From positions 1 through 64,000 of the forward strand of contig DATAEE010000137.1 of the NCBI GenBank assembly GCA_036258175.1: DNA of 64,000 bases. Reading direction: 5' to 3'. A model generated the notes under the pieces. That model saw nothing but the letters and a program-made list of their open reading frames with translations. It was not told where the DNA came from and did not search any database. How positions within the stretch are numbered: the first letter of the stretch is position 1; the number at the start of each line of letters is the position of its first letter. A program made the translations under genes and the position numbers. This document shows, piece by piece, positions 16,282 through 25,760 of this stretch. This DNA comes from DATAEE01 sp036258175. Its GTDB lineage: Bacteria > Acidobacteriota > Vicinamibacteria > Vicinamibacterales > 2-12-FULL-66-21.

Positions 16282-16785
16282 CTACTGCGTCCAGACGAGC
16301 ACGCGATCGCCGCGTCGCCCCCGGTGGTCAATCACCAGGCGGGGCCCCATCCGCTCGATGTCGTCGACGGTGATCCGGATGCGTTTGCCATGGATGCCGC
16401 TGTCCGCCAGGATGTCGAGCGGATCGTCCTTCAGTCGCAGGAGCCAGAACGGAATATTGACCCGCACGAGACGTTCGTCGTCCGAATCCCATGCCATCAC
16501 GCTCAGAGACTCGAGCTTCCGTGGCGTGCCGGCCGGCGGCGGATCGTCGAAGTGGGTCGCGGTGATGTTGTCATCGCCGTCCAGCTCGATGAGCGGTTTC
16601 TGATCTTTGAAGCGCACGCGTTCGCGCTCGAATGTCTGATCGGCAGTCGCAGGCGATGCCTCCACCGTATCAACCTGTCTCGCGACGAAATAGATGCCGG
16701 TGACGGCCACGCCCACGAGGGCGATCGCACACACGACCACGATGCCGATGACGACCCAGACCCAGGTAGGGACTCGGCTGGCCAT
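16282..16785 (-). CDS. hypothetical protein with one N-terminal membrane helix
   Basis: A 167-residue protein. Residues 8-35 (VWVVIGIVVVCAIALVGVAV) form a single membrane anchor, followed by a soluble domain of about 130 residues with beta-strand-like stretches (FKDQKPLIELDGDD, RVNIPFWLLRLKDDP). I do not recognise the family. The frame shows consistent protein-like composition and lies 30 bases after the stop of the TPR gene on the same strand, so it is probably co-transcribed with it. Confidence 0.7.
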   Translation of the reverse strand: MASRVPTWVWVVIGIVVVCAIALVGVAVTGIYFVARQVDTVEASPATADQTFERERVRFKDQKPLIELDGDDNITATHFDDPPPAGTPRKLESLSVMAWDSDDERLVRVNIPFWLLRLKDDPLDILADSGIHGKRIRITVDDIERMGPRLVIDHRGRRGDRVLVWTQ

Positions 16786-16815
16786 TCAGGACTGAATGAA
16801 AGGATAGCGCATTCT

Positions 16816-17994
16816 TTACTTTGCCACTCGCGCGAGCCGCCGTCTCGCGTCTTCGACGCAGGCCGGATCGTTCCCTCGTTCGCACAGCGCAACGGCCTGC
16901 TGGTACTCGCTGCGAGCGCCATTCGGGTCACCGGTCCGCTCGGCAGCCTTTCCGAGTTCGACCCGGGAACGGCCCGCAACCCAGTCGGCGGGGCTCGAGT
17001 CGAGCGCAGCACGCAGGTCCGCCACGGCTTCGTCACGCCGGCCAGCGCCGAGACGGGCGGCTCCTCTCTTGTAGCGCCACAAGGCTTCTTCGCCGGGAAT
17101 CCGCCGCCGGCTGTCTCGGGCGAACTTCGCGAGCCCATCGGACAGGACACGCTCGGCGTCAACGTACCGCTCGCCCCGAAGCATCGTGGATGCCTTCTCT
17201 AAGATGATCAGACGGTTCCTGGGGTACTCGCGTTCGAGAGTTTCGAGTACCCGCACGGCGGCGTCGTACTGACGCTCGCGGTTGTAGACAAGAATCAGGG
17301 CGAAGCGCGCCTCGACCTGCAATTCGCCGGGATAGTCGGCCGCTTCGGCAATCATGCGTATACCCTGCTCGCGGCCGCCGCCGAATCCGGCCATGTACGC
17401 CATCCAGCGCATGGGCAGCGAGAGAGCGGACACGAGATATCGATACGTCCCGACGATCAGCCCAGCATCCTTCCGGCGCGAATCGAGCTCGAGCACGCGC
17501 TCGTGCGCATCGAAGGCAGCCTTGGCGGCGCGAAAGCCGGCAACCAGTTTGCCCTCCACGGTTGCCGTGTAGGAGGCTCGGAGGCCGAGCGCCGCGCCGT
17601 GGTCGTAATGGGCTTGCGGGTCGCGCGGGCGCGTCGCCACCGCGCGCTCGGCAAGCGCCACCGCGCGCTCGACGTTCAGCCGGAACCGCTGATCGAGTGC
17701 CGGGTCCGGCTGCCGGAGTTCGATACGCGCGCGCGAGATACCGCCGAGATAGTGGTCCACGGTCACCGCGCCGCGCTGGTAGAGGATCTGGAGCCACGTC
17801 ACGGCGGCCAGCGCGCGGTACGAAGCTGGATCCTCTGGCGCGGCGTCGCGTGCTTTTTCGAGGATCGCGATCGCCTCCTCACGATCGAGGTTATAGGCCT
17901 GGTCGAAAGCTTGTTTCCGCAACTCGGCGGCGGTTTGACCCGCCGCCGGAGAAACAATCGTGAGGAGCAGCCAGCTGCTACAGAAGAACCGCAC
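16816..17994 (-). CDS. secreted tetratricopeptide-repeat protein
   Basis: A 392-residue protein. GTG 17994 begins a signal peptide (VRFFCSSWLLLTIVSPAAGQ). Helical repeats follow: LDREEAIAILEKARDAAPEDP, AVALAERAVATRPRDPQAH, YDAAVRVLETLEREYPRN and GRRDEAVADLRAALDSSP, with typical TPR A and P positions. These probably mediate protein contacts in the periplasm. The start lies 17 bases inside the end of the ornithine cyclodeaminase-like gene, a tight overlap. An ATG start further upstream would give an arginine-rich N-terminus that is a shadow of that gene. Confidence 0.8.
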   Translation of the reverse strand: MRFFCSSWLLLTIVSPAAGQTAAELRKQAFDQAYNLDREEAIAILEKARDAAPEDPASYRALAAVTWLQILYQRGAVTVDHYLGGISRARIELRQPDPALDQRFRLNVERAVALAERAVATRPRDPQAHYDHGAALGLRASYTATVEGKLVAGFRAAKAAFDAHERVLELDSRRKDAGLIVGTYRYLVSALSLPMRWMAYMAGFGGGREQGIRMIAEAADYPGELQVEARFALILVYNRERQYDAAVRVLETLEREYPRNRLIILEKASTMLRGERYVDAERVLSDGLAKFARDSRRRIPGEEALWRYKRGAARLGAGRRDEAVADLRAALDSSPADWVAGRSRVELGKAAERTGDPNGARSEYQQAVALCERGNDPACVEDARRRLARVAK

Positions 17995-18967
17995 GCCCAA
18001 GGCCCTGTTCGGCAGCCCTGCGCCACGCGAGCTCCGCCGCTGCGACGTCCTCCACCGCCATGCCGAGAGACTTGAAGATCGTGATCTCGCGAGGTGAAGT
18101 TCGTCCTGGCATCCGCTTCGAGACGACCTCTCCAAGTTCGCCGGCGATGTGATCCGGTCCGCAGCATCCTTCTTTAATGGCGAGTACGAGGTCGCCGGCC
18201 TCGGCCAGCGCCCCCGCCCGCGAATCGACGATCAGCCGTCCGGCTGCGACGAGAGGTCCGTCCATCTCCCGGACATCCGGACGGCATGCGCCCACCGCGC
18301 AGATGTGCGCGCCGTCCGCGGCCCAGCCGCGCTCGACGACTGGCGTGGGCGACGCGGTCGCCAGCACGATGATGTCGGCGCCGTCGACAGCGGCGCGCGC
18401 GGATGAGACCGCGCGAATCGAAGCGGGCGCGTGTGAGGCCATCCCGCGCGCAAACCGGTCGCGGTTCACCGGCGTCGGGCTCCAGACGCGGATTTCCTTG
18501 AGACGTCTGACGAGCGCGATTGCTTCGAGATGGCTGCGCGCCTGCACGCCCGAGCCGAGAATCGCCAGCGTCGTACCGTCCGGCGGCTCGGGACGAGCCA
18601 TGTGTCGCACTGACACAGCCGAAACCGCTGCCGTCCGAGCCTCGGTTATGAACCGGCCGTCCATCAAGGCCGCCAGAGCGCCGGTGTCAGGGTCGAGGAG
18701 GATGATCGTCGCCAGGTGCGTCGGCAATCCGTGCGCCGTGTTACCGGCGAACACCGTGACCAGCTTTGCGCCCAGCGCCGCGGGCGCCGGCTGGTAGGCC
18801 GGCATCACCCCGAAAAACGCCTTGGACGGTCCGACCTGCAGAACACTCCGGACCGGCTGAACGATTTCGCCAGCTGAGAATTTGGCGAGCGCCCCCTCCA
18901 TCGCATCAATGAGATCGCGCATGGGCAGGACCGCCTTGACATCCGTTTCGTTCAGGACGATAGCCAT
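17978..18967 (-). CDS. ornithine cyclodeaminase / mu-crystallin family, probable delta1-pyrroline-2-carboxylate reductase
   Basis: A 329-residue protein of the OCD/mu-crystallin fold. The Rossmann motif LAILGSGVQARSHLEAI (near residue 140) binds NAD(P), preceded by LMDGRFITEARTAAVSAV and followed by VGACRPDVREMDGPL. Members include ornithine cyclodeaminase and delta1-pyrroline-2-carboxylate reductase. A proline-racemase-family gene diverges 30 bases away. In several bacteria the two families are neighbours in trans-3- or trans-4-hydroxyproline and proline catabolism, so a pyrroline-2-carboxylate reductase role is favoured, but only by inference. Confidence 0.85.
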   Translation of the reverse strand: MAIVLNETDVKAVLPMRDLIDAMEGALAKFSAGEIVQPVRSVLQVGPSKAFFGVMPAYQPAPAALGAKLVTVFAGNTAHGLPTHLATIILLDPDTGALAALMDGRFITEARTAAVSAVSVRHMARPEPPDGTTLAILGSGVQARSHLEAIALVRRLKEIRVWSPTPVNRDRFARGMASHAPASIRAVSSARAAVDGADIIVLATASPTPVVERGWAADGAHICAVGACRPDVREMDGPLVAAGRLIVDSRAGALAEAGDLVLAIKEGCCGPDHIAGELGEVVSKRMPGRTSPREITIFKSLGMAVEDVAAAELAWRRAAEQGLGRAVLL

Positions 18968-18997
18968 ATCTCGTCACGCATTCTAAACTTCCACGCA

Positions 18998-20017
18998 ATG
19001 ATCCACAGAATCCGCACGATCGACGCTCATGCCGCCGGCGAGCCCCTACGGCTCATCATCGAGGGCTTTCCGCACATCGAGGGTGCGACCATGCTCGAGA
19101 AAAGAGATTGGGTGCGGCAGCATCACGACCACTTGCGTCGCGCCTTGATGCTCGAACCTCGCGGACACACTGATATGTACGGCGCTCTGCTGACAGAACC
19201 TGAACGGCCGGATTCCGACGCGGGCGTTCTCTTCATGCACAACGAAGGCTACAGCACGATGTGCGGTCACGGAGTGATCGCGGTCGTGACCATCGCGCTC
19301 GAGCGCGGGTTGCTGACTCGGCGCAACGGTCAACAGGTGATCATTCTCGATTCGCCGGCCGGTCCCGTTCGCGCTCGGCCCGCACTGCGCGAACGAGGTG
19401 ATAGCCAAGCCGGATCGCCACGCGTCGAGGCTGTGTCGTTCTCCAACGTCCCGTCTTTTGTGTTTGCGGCCGGCGTTCCAGTGACGCTCGGATCGCGCGA
19501 GCTGCGCGTCGACGTCGCCTTCGGGGGGGCGTTTTACGCTATTGCCGACGCCGAGGCTGCCGGCCTTGCGATCGATCCCCGGAAGCTGCCAGAACTCAGA
19601 CGCGCGGGGATGGCGATTCGAGACGCAGTCGAGTCGACCGTGACTGTCGTGCATCCACTGGATCCCGGGCTTCGCGGACTGTACGGCACGATCTTCACCG
19701 GACCCTCCACCGGAACGGCCGACTTGCGGAATGTCACCGTGTTCGCGGATGCGGAAGTCGATCGCTCGCCGTGCGGTACGGGCACGTCCGCCGTCATGGC
19801 TGTGCTCGCGGCGATGGGGTTATTGCCGCCGGGCGGCACGTTTACACACGAAAGCATCGTGTCCACGGTTTTTCGCGGCCGTATCCTTCAGGACACTGTC
19901 GTCGGAGATCTGCCCGCGATCATTCCGGAGATCGAAGGGTCAGCGTGGATCACGGGAGAGCACACCTTCTTTGTGGACGACGAGGATCCTTTGCGGGCCG
20001 GCTTCCGCCTGTATTAG
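18998..20017 (+). CDS. proline racemase family enzyme (probable hydroxyproline 2-epimerase or proline racemase)
   Basis: A 339-residue protein with the two catalytic cysteines of cofactor-independent racemases: Cys in STMCGHGVIAV and Cys in DRSPCGTGTSAVM. Trans-3-hydroxyproline dehydratases replace the second Cys by Thr, so this copy should be a true racemase or epimerase, inverting C2 of proline or hydroxyproline. Conserved GEPLRLI and the HTDMYGA segment support the family. A -10-like TAAACT (18984-18989) ends eight bases before the ATG, which suggests a leaderless mRNA. It diverges from the OCD-family gene. Confidence 0.88.
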   Translation: MIHRIRTIDAHAAGEPLRLIIEGFPHIEGATMLEKRDWVRQHHDHLRRALMLEPRGHTDMYGALLTEPERPDSDAGVLFMHNEGYSTMCGHGVIAVVTIALERGLLTRRNGQQVIILDSPAGPVRARPALRERGDSQAGSPRVEAVSFSNVPSFVFAAGVPVTLGSRELRVDVAFGGAFYAIADAEAAGLAIDPRKLPELRRAGMAIRDAVESTVTVVHPLDPGLRGLYGTIFTGPSTGTADLRNVTVFADAEVDRSPCGTGTSAVMAVLAAMGLLPPGGTFTHESIVSTVFRGRILQDTVVGDLPAIIPEIEGSAWITGEHTFFVDDEDPLRAGFRLY

Positions 20018-20059
20018 ACTGCGAACTCCTCTCACTTTCCGAGGTCGCACAGGGGTCCC

Positions 20060-21844
20060 ATGCTCGGCAAGACGATCGGGAAGTACCGCGTCGTCGAAAA
20101 GATTGGCCGCGGCGGCATGGGTACCGTTTACAAGGCCATCGACGAAACGCTCGACCGCGAAGTGGCCGTCAAGGTCCTGAATCCGGATCTTGGTGAGAGC
20201 GCCATTGTCCGCCGCTTCCGTGCCGAGGCGATGACGCTCGCGCGCCTGAATCATCCCGGCATCGCCACCATATACGAACTCTTTCGCAGCGACGACGACC
20301 TTCTGATGGTAATGGAGTTTGTCCGCGGCGAAACGTTCGACTGCATGGTCGAACGTCTCGGTCCTCTTGAGCCTGAGCGCGCAGCGAGCCTGGGCGCGCA
20401 AGTGCTGGATGCGCTCGGTCACGCGCACCGCCTCGGCATCGTTCATCGCGATCTCAAGCCGGCGAATCTGATGCTGAGCGAGTACGGCGCGGTCAAGATC
20501 ATGGACTTTGGAATCGCGCGAGTCGTCGGCACCGAGCACTTGACGTCCGATGGATTGATGATGGGGACGCCTGCGTACATGGCGCCCGAGCAGGTGCTGG
20601 CAACCGACGTGGATGGCCGCGCCGACCTCTATTCGGTAGGCGTGGTGATCTATCGCTTGCTGAGCGGCAATCTGCCGTTCAGCGCGGACACCGCGATTGC
20701 CATGGCGCACAAGCAGCTCAAGGATCCTCCGACGCCCCTGCGGCAGTACCGGTCGGAGCTCCCGCCATGGTGCGAGGACGTCCTCTGGCGCGCGCTGGCC
20801 AAGTCTCCCGCCGATCGTTTTCAGACAGCTGAAGAGTTCCGCGACGCGCTGCTCGGTTGCGGCGGCTCGCTCGTACCAATGGCGCTGCCGGGATCCCTGG
20901 AGACAACGCTGCCGCCTGATCATCCGGTTGCGTTGATCGACCGACCGGCGGAACCTGCACCCGTTCAACAGGTCAACAAGGGCCGCTCGAACGGTTCGCC
21001 CGCGCTTTCTGCCGATGCAGCCGGCGACGCTGCGTTCGCCGCGACCGTTCCTGTGGCGACGCCGGCAGGGGTGCGGGTCGTCAGCACTCCGATTCGAGAT
21101 CCGAGCCCAGTACTCGCCGCGCCTCATCCGAGCTCAAACCCAGGGGCTGAACCGCTGCCGGGGACGCCGGCAGCGACTCGTGAACCCACTACGGTCATTT
21201 TGAAACCGCGACACTTAGCGGTTGCCGCCGGGCTGTTCGGGACCCTTGTGGTCGCAATTAGCGGTCTCGCTCTGCTGGTCGTGCGGCGACCTGACGCGGC
21301 GCCCGCGACTTCCGCAACAAGTGCTGCTCCAGCTCCCGCGACGTCGTCGGCAGCAACGTCTCCGGCTCGTCCGACCGAGCACGCCCCGGCCGCAGCGACC
21401 GAAACGATCCCGCCGGCGCGTCCGGTTACGGCCCGAGATGCCACGCTGCCGCCGCTGACAATCGTGGATATCCGGTTCGTGGCTGCCGAAGGAACGCGCG
21501 TGCGCGAACGCGACGCGATCATGACATTCTCGTCCGGCGTACTGACAATCTCCGAGCGCAACGGCGCAGTCCTTCGGTCCATACCCTACGAGCAAATCCG
21601 GAGCGTGAACTATTCGCGGTCCCGGCAGCCGATGTGGAAGTCACCGCGCGGCCCGGCGCCGGTGATGCGCGTGGGCGGTGGGGCGTTCGGGATCTTTCGC
21701 TCGGATCCGCATTGGGTGTCGATCCGCACGAAGGAAGCCTTCTCCGTTCTTCGCGTTGCGCCTGAGCACCTTCGCACCCTGCCGGCAGCGTTTTCGCAGC
21801 GCACCGGCGTCACGATGGACAGGGTTCGCGCCCCAGCCCGCTGA
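20060..21844 (+). CDS. transmembrane Ser/Thr protein kinase (PknB type)
   Basis: A 594-residue protein. An N-terminal kinase domain (about 8-275) has a complete catalytic set: glycine loop GRGGMGTVYKA, Lys in VAVKVL, HRDLKPANLML, DFGIA and APEQ. An Ala/Pro/Thr-rich cytoplasmic stretch follows. One membrane helix lies near residue 390 (VAAGLFGTLVVAISGLALLV). An extracytoplasmic low-complexity linker and a C-terminal domain of about 110 residues (VDIRFVAAEGTRVRERDAI) complete it; there are no PASTA repeats. AGGGG precedes the ATG. Its stop and the cyclase start share one base (TGATG), so the kinase and the FHA-cyclase are translated together. Confidence 0.93.
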   Translation: MLGKTIGKYRVVEKIGRGGMGTVYKAIDETLDREVAVKVLNPDLGESAIVRRFRAEAMTLARLNHPGIATIYELFRSDDDLLMVMEFVRGETFDCMVERLGPLEPERAASLGAQVLDALGHAHRLGIVHRDLKPANLMLSEYGAVKIMDFGIARVVGTEHLTSDGLMMGTPAYMAPEQVLATDVDGRADLYSVGVVIYRLLSGNLPFSADTAIAMAHKQLKDPPTPLRQYRSELPPWCEDVLWRALAKSPADRFQTAEEFRDALLGCGGSLVPMALPGSLETTLPPDHPVALIDRPAEPAPVQQVNKGRSNGSPALSADAAGDAAFAATVPVATPAGVRVVSTPIRDPSPVLAAPHPSSNPGAEPLPGTPAATREPTTVILKPRHLAVAAGLFGTLVVAISGLALLVVRRPDAAPATSATSAAPAPATSSAATSPARPTEHAPAAATETIPPARPVTARDATLPPLTIVDIRFVAAEGTRVRERDAIMTFSSGVLTISERNGAVLRSIPYEQIRSVNYSRSRQPMWKSPRGPAPVMRVGGGAFGIFRSDPHWVSIRTKEAFSVLRVAPEHLRTLPAAFSQRTGVTMDRVRAPAR

Positions 21845-23466
21845 TGTTTAGCCTGTCGTTCGTCGACAGCGGTACGTCACGCTCGCAGCGACTGCGTGAC
21901 GGGCTGACCATCGTCGGTCGTGCGCCTGGATGCGACCTCGTCATCAACCACCCTACGGTTTCGCGTCAGCACGCCAGGATCCGTTTCGAAGCCGGCCGGT
22001 GCTACGTCACCGACGCGGGCAGCCGCTACGGCACGCGCGTGAACGGCTCGACGCTTGACACTGAATGCGAGCTAGTGGCCGGCGACGTCGTCACCGTCGG
22101 CGCGATCTCGATCACGATCGAGCAACGGGTTCCAGAGCGCGAGCTGCTATCGGAAGGGCACCAGCTGCTCGAGGATTCCGGCACCGTGATCCGCCCGGTG
22201 ACGGGAGCGGCCGTCGGTGGAACGCCCACTTCGAGTCAGGGTGAGCGGCGAAAAGAGGGCGACAGGCGGAAGGTGAATCTCGGCCGAGCCGCGGGGGAAC
22301 GCCGCTCCGGGCGAGACCGCCGCGGCGGCCGTTTCGTGAAGCTGCTGACAGAGATCGCAAAGACCCTTGTCACGGTCCAGCCAATTAACGAGATGCTCGG
22401 CAAGGTCGTGGATCTCGTGTTCGAGATCGTTCCGGCTGAGCGCGTGTTCCTCCTGCTTCGCGATTCACCGGACGAGCCGCTCACCGGACGGGTTATGCGG
22501 AATCGAGATCGAAGCGCGCCCGGCCGGACGTCGCTCAGCCGAACCGTGGTCAACCGCGTCATGCGGGAGCGCGTCGCGATGCTCGCCTCGGACGCAATCG
22601 TCGATTCGCGCCTGGACAGCGCGACGAGTATGCAGGCAATGGGCGTCCGCTCGTTCATGTGCGCACCCCTCTGGAATCGAAACAATGTGATCGGGGTCAT
22701 GTACTGCGACACCCCCCGGGCGAAACGTTTTGCGCCCGATGACCTGGACGTCTTCATGGCGTTCTGTGGCTATGCGGCAGTCGCTATCGAGCAGGCCCGG
22801 CTGTCTGCCCAGCTCGTCGAGGAGGTGAAGCGGCGAGAGCGGCTTCAGCGGTATCACTCGCCCGCCGTAGTCAACCGGATCCTTCACGGCGGCACCGGGA
22901 CCGACGCGCCGTTCCTCGCGCAGGAGCGCGAAGTCACCGTCATGTTCTGCGATCTGGTCGCGTTCAGCAGCTTCGCCGAACGTCATCCGCCGCTTGCGGT
23001 GGCCGCGTTTCTGAACGCGTACTTCACGCGCATGGCCGAGGTGCTGTTCGAGCACGAAGGCACGCTCGACAAGTTTGTCGGCGATGCGATTCTGGCCGTG
23101 TTTGGGGCTCCGTTCGAGCAGCCGGATCACGCCGCCCGGGCCGTCGCCGCGGCCCGCGACATGCGCCGTGCGCTCGCGGCGATGAACGCCGAGCCGGGCG
23201 CGTCGGCCTTCCGCGTGCGAATCGCACTGAATTCCGGCCGTGCGCTGACTGGCGACATCGGCTCGCCTCGACGGCGGGAGTTCACGGTGCTCGGCGACGT
23301 CGTCAACACTGCCTCGCGGGTCGAGGCGGTGACAGAACCGGATCAGATCCTGATGACGGGATCTACTTGGGCGATGGTCAAGGACCAGTTCAAAACGCGG
23401 AAGGTTGCAACGAGCACCTTGAAGGGACGTGCCGAGCCGACCGAGCTGTACGAATTGATGGGGTAA
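21844..23466 (+). CDS. FHA-GAF-class III nucleotide cyclase
   Basis: A 540-residue soluble protein. An FHA domain (about 1-100: VGRAPGCDLVINHPTVSRQHARI, SRYGTRVNG) binds phosphothreonine. A basic linker (GERRKEGDRRK) and a GAF domain (about 165-325) follow, then a class III cyclase (about 350-535). The cyclase has the metal aspartates in VMFCDLVAFSSF and FVGDAILAVFGAP, and the Asn/Arg in DVVNTASRVE. It should make cAMP or cGMP under control of a small ligand (GAF) and of phosphorylated protein (FHA). The kinase encoded immediately upstream, with a one-base overlap, is the obvious partner. ATG 21844 gives the FHA domain at the very N-terminus. Confidence 0.92.
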   Translation: MFSLSFVDSGTSRSQRLRDGLTIVGRAPGCDLVINHPTVSRQHARIRFEAGRCYVTDAGSRYGTRVNGSTLDTECELVAGDVVTVGAISITIEQRVPERELLSEGHQLLEDSGTVIRPVTGAAVGGTPTSSQGERRKEGDRRKVNLGRAAGERRSGRDRRGGRFVKLLTEIAKTLVTVQPINEMLGKVVDLVFEIVPAERVFLLLRDSPDEPLTGRVMRNRDRSAPGRTSLSRTVVNRVMRERVAMLASDAIVDSRLDSATSMQAMGVRSFMCAPLWNRNNVIGVMYCDTPRAKRFAPDDLDVFMAFCGYAAVAIEQARLSAQLVEEVKRRERLQRYHSPAVVNRILHGGTGTDAPFLAQEREVTVMFCDLVAFSSFAERHPPLAVAAFLNAYFTRMAEVLFEHEGTLDKFVGDAILAVFGAPFEQPDHAARAVAAARDMRRALAAMNAEPGASAFRVRIALNSGRALTGDIGSPRRREFTVLGDVVNTASRVEAVTEPDQILMTGSTWAMVKDQFKTRKVATSTLKGRAEPTELYELMG

Positions 23467-23474
23467 CCCCGGCG

Positions 23475-25151
23475 TCAGTAGCCGACCGCGACTCCGTCCT
23501 TTCGCCGATCCGATCCACCGCTGAGCGCTTTGGTACGCGGATCGATCAGAATCGCCTGGTATCCGCCGTGGGTGCCGCCACGCTCGGCCAGACTGTGGCC
23601 CATTGCCGCCAACTTGGCGCGGACGTCCTCCGAGATACCGTCCTCGAGCGCAAGACGGGCGGCGTGGTTGAAGCGCGGCGCATCTCCGGCGGCCTGGACG
23701 TCCATTTTGAAGTCAATCAGGTTGAGCAACACCTGGACGTGTCCCTGCGCCTGGTGGTCGCCGCCCATGACTCCAAATGACAGCCAGGGCCGGCCATCTT
23801 TCAGGACCATCGCAGGCACGAGCGTGTGGAACGGTCGCTTTCCCGGTCCAATCACATTCGGATGGGACGGCGAGAGCGAGAAGAGGCTCCCGCGATTGTG
23901 GAGCGCGATTCCGGTGTCGGCCGCGACGATGCCGGCGCCGAAGGTATTGAAGAGCGACTGGATCAGCGAGACGACATTTCCGTGCTGGTCCGCTGCGGTC
24001 AGGTATACCGTGTCGCCCGCAGCGACGTGCCACGGTCCTGAGCCCAGAGGATTGGTGGCGCCATCGCCGGCCTCTGACGATCGGCTCGCCGGAGCGTACG
24101 TCCCTGCCTTGGACAGGTTGATCTCCTTCCGGCGCTCGGCAGCGTAGTCCTTGGAGATCAGCCGCCGAAGCAGATCCCCTGGCAGCGAACCGGGATCGGC
24201 AAGATATGCGTCCCTGTCCGCATAGGCGATCTTCTTGGCTTCGACGAGCAGGTGCAGGTATGCGGCCGAATTGTGGCCCAGCCCCGCGACGTCGTAGGCC
24301 TCGAGGATGTTCAGCATCTCGAGCGCCGCGAACCCCTGCGTGTTCGGCGGCAGCTCGTAAACATCGTGGCCACGGTAAGAGGTCGAAATCGGATCGACCC
24401 AATCGGACTTGTGCGCCGAGAGATCCTCAGCAGTCAGAAAGGCGTCGCGCTTTGCCATGTCGGCCGCGATGGCCTGGGCGATCGGTCCGCGGTAAAAGGC
24501 GTCACGTCCTTCGCGTGCGATCGTCTGCAGCGTCGCGGCGAGCTTCGGGTTCGACACAATCTCTCCCGGTCGCGGCGCCCGGCCATTGACGAGGAATGTC
24601 GCTGCCGCAGCCGGATCCTTTGCGAGCCTGTCCGCTGCTGCCTCCCACTGTTCCGCGATGACGGGCGTGACGGCATAACCGTCGCGCGCGTACCCGATCG
24701 CCGGTTCGAGAACACGCGCGAGCGGTCTCGTCCCGAACCGTTGAAGGAGCTCGGCCCAGCCGTCTACCGCGCCCGGAACGGACACGGACAACGGTCCGCC
24801 GTTGGGAATGTCCGCGAGACCACGGGCGCGGAACGCTGCCGGCGTGGCTTTCGCCGGCGCTCGGCCGCTGGCGTTCAACCCCACGAGCTTTCCGCTTTTT
24901 GCGTCGTACACGATCGCGAACAGATCCCCGCCGACGCCAGTCATCGTCGGCTCCGTGACCGCCAGAACCGCGGCGGCAGTCAGCGCCGCGTCGATGGCGT
25001 TTCCTCCCTCCTGAAGGACTCTCAGTCCGGCCGCCGACGCTAGTGGCTGGCTGGTCGCGATGAGACCGTTGCGGACGATGACCGGAGGGCGAGTGTCAGC
25101 CACGAGTGCGAGCCAGCATATCGCGGCGGCGGGAATGGAGATCAGTCGCAT
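23475..25151 (-). CDS. gamma-glutamyltransferase family protein
   Basis: A periplasmic Ntn-hydrolase precursor of about 558 residues. A signal peptide is followed by NGLIATSQPLASAAGLRVL and GGNAIDAALTAAAVLAV, the standard N-terminus. The self-cleavage and nucleophile region is GDTVYLTAADQHGNVVSLIQS, in which the Thr of DT is the expected nucleophile. The YwrD-like form of this motif, rather than TTHFSV, suggests a variant substrate among gamma-glutamyl or acyl compounds. PFHTLVPAMVLKDG and LSFGVMGGDHQAQGHVQ complete the family pattern. An ATG three codons upstream (25160) is also possible. Confidence 0.9.
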   Translation of the reverse strand: MRLISIPAAAICWLALVADTRPPVIVRNGLIATSQPLASAAGLRVLQEGGNAIDAALTAAAVLAVTEPTMTGVGGDLFAIVYDAKSGKLVGLNASGRAPAKATPAAFRARGLADIPNGGPLSVSVPGAVDGWAELLQRFGTRPLARVLEPAIGYARDGYAVTPVIAEQWEAAADRLAKDPAAAATFLVNGRAPRPGEIVSNPKLAATLQTIAREGRDAFYRGPIAQAIAADMAKRDAFLTAEDLSAHKSDWVDPISTSYRGHDVYELPPNTQGFAALEMLNILEAYDVAGLGHNSAAYLHLLVEAKKIAYADRDAYLADPGSLPGDLLRRLISKDYAAERRKEINLSKAGTYAPASRSSEAGDGATNPLGSGPWHVAAGDTVYLTAADQHGNVVSLIQSLFNTFGAGIVAADTGIALHNRGSLFSLSPSHPNVIGPGKRPFHTLVPAMVLKDGRPWLSFGVMGGDHQAQGHVQVLLNLIDFKMDVQAAGDAPRFNHAARLALEDGISEDVRAKLAAMGHSLAERGGTHGGYQAILIDPRTKALSGGSDRRKDGVAVGY

Positions 25152-25170
25152 GGCGGGCATCTTACCGCGC

Positions 25171-25578
25171 CTAGCTTAGTAGCCGCACGTTTCCGACGAA
25201 CCTGTATCCGCGTTTGGGAACTGTTTCGATGTACTTCTGCGAAGCGCCGTCGCCCAACGCTTTGCGAAGCACTGAGATGCGTTGGGCGATCGTGTCGTCG
25301 CCGACGAATGTTCCAGCCCACACGCGGTCGAGCAACTCTTGCTTCGTCACGAGACGGCCGCTGCGTTCGACGAGGAAGCGAAGCGTCTCGAATTCTTTCG
25401 GCGCGAGTGGAATCGGTACGCCGGCGCGCGACAGCCGTTCGTCGGCAACATCGAGTCGGTACTCGTCGAACTCGTACACCGCCTGCGCCGAGCGGCCGGT
25501 CGCCTGGATCAATGCTTCGATGAGGACATCTTCCGGACGTGCGTTTGTCGGGTCTTTATCCTTATCCTTGCCGGCCAT
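25171..25578 (-). CDS. stand-alone winged-helix DNA-binding protein (OmpR/CadC type)
   Basis: A 135-residue protein. After a charged N-terminus (MAGKDKDKDP) a trans_reg_C-type winged helix covers about 40-130: FDEYRLDVADERL, PIPLAPKEFETLRFLV, KQELLDRVWAGTFVGDDT, IAQRISVLRKALGD and PKRGYRFVG. In related Acidobacteriota proteins the same domain is joined to a membrane helix and TPR or propeller repeats; here it stands alone with no sensor. ATG 25578 was chosen; an ATG 19 codons upstream gives an unlikely Arg-rich tail. It could regulate the divergent 28-residue peptide gene or the GGT gene 20 bases downstream. Confidence 0.82.
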   Translation of the reverse strand: MAGKDKDKDPTNARPEDVLIEALIQATGRSAQAVYEFDEYRLDVADERLSRAGVPIPLAPKEFETLRFLVERSGRLVTKQELLDRVWAGTFVGDDTIAQRISVLRKALGDGASQKYIETVPKRGYRFVGNVRLLS

Positions 25579-25760
25579 ATCAGGACATCTTGAGGGATTC
25601 GTCAGCCTTCCGTCATGACGGCGCGTGACCCCCAACGTAACTTCTCCATAGCTGGGGGGGCGCCCGGTTCAGTTCAGGCAGGCAGTTTAGCCGCCGAGCG
25701 GGGCCGGGCGCAATTACTACCACCGCTCATCCCGCCTCGCATTTCCACTAAACCGCAGAC

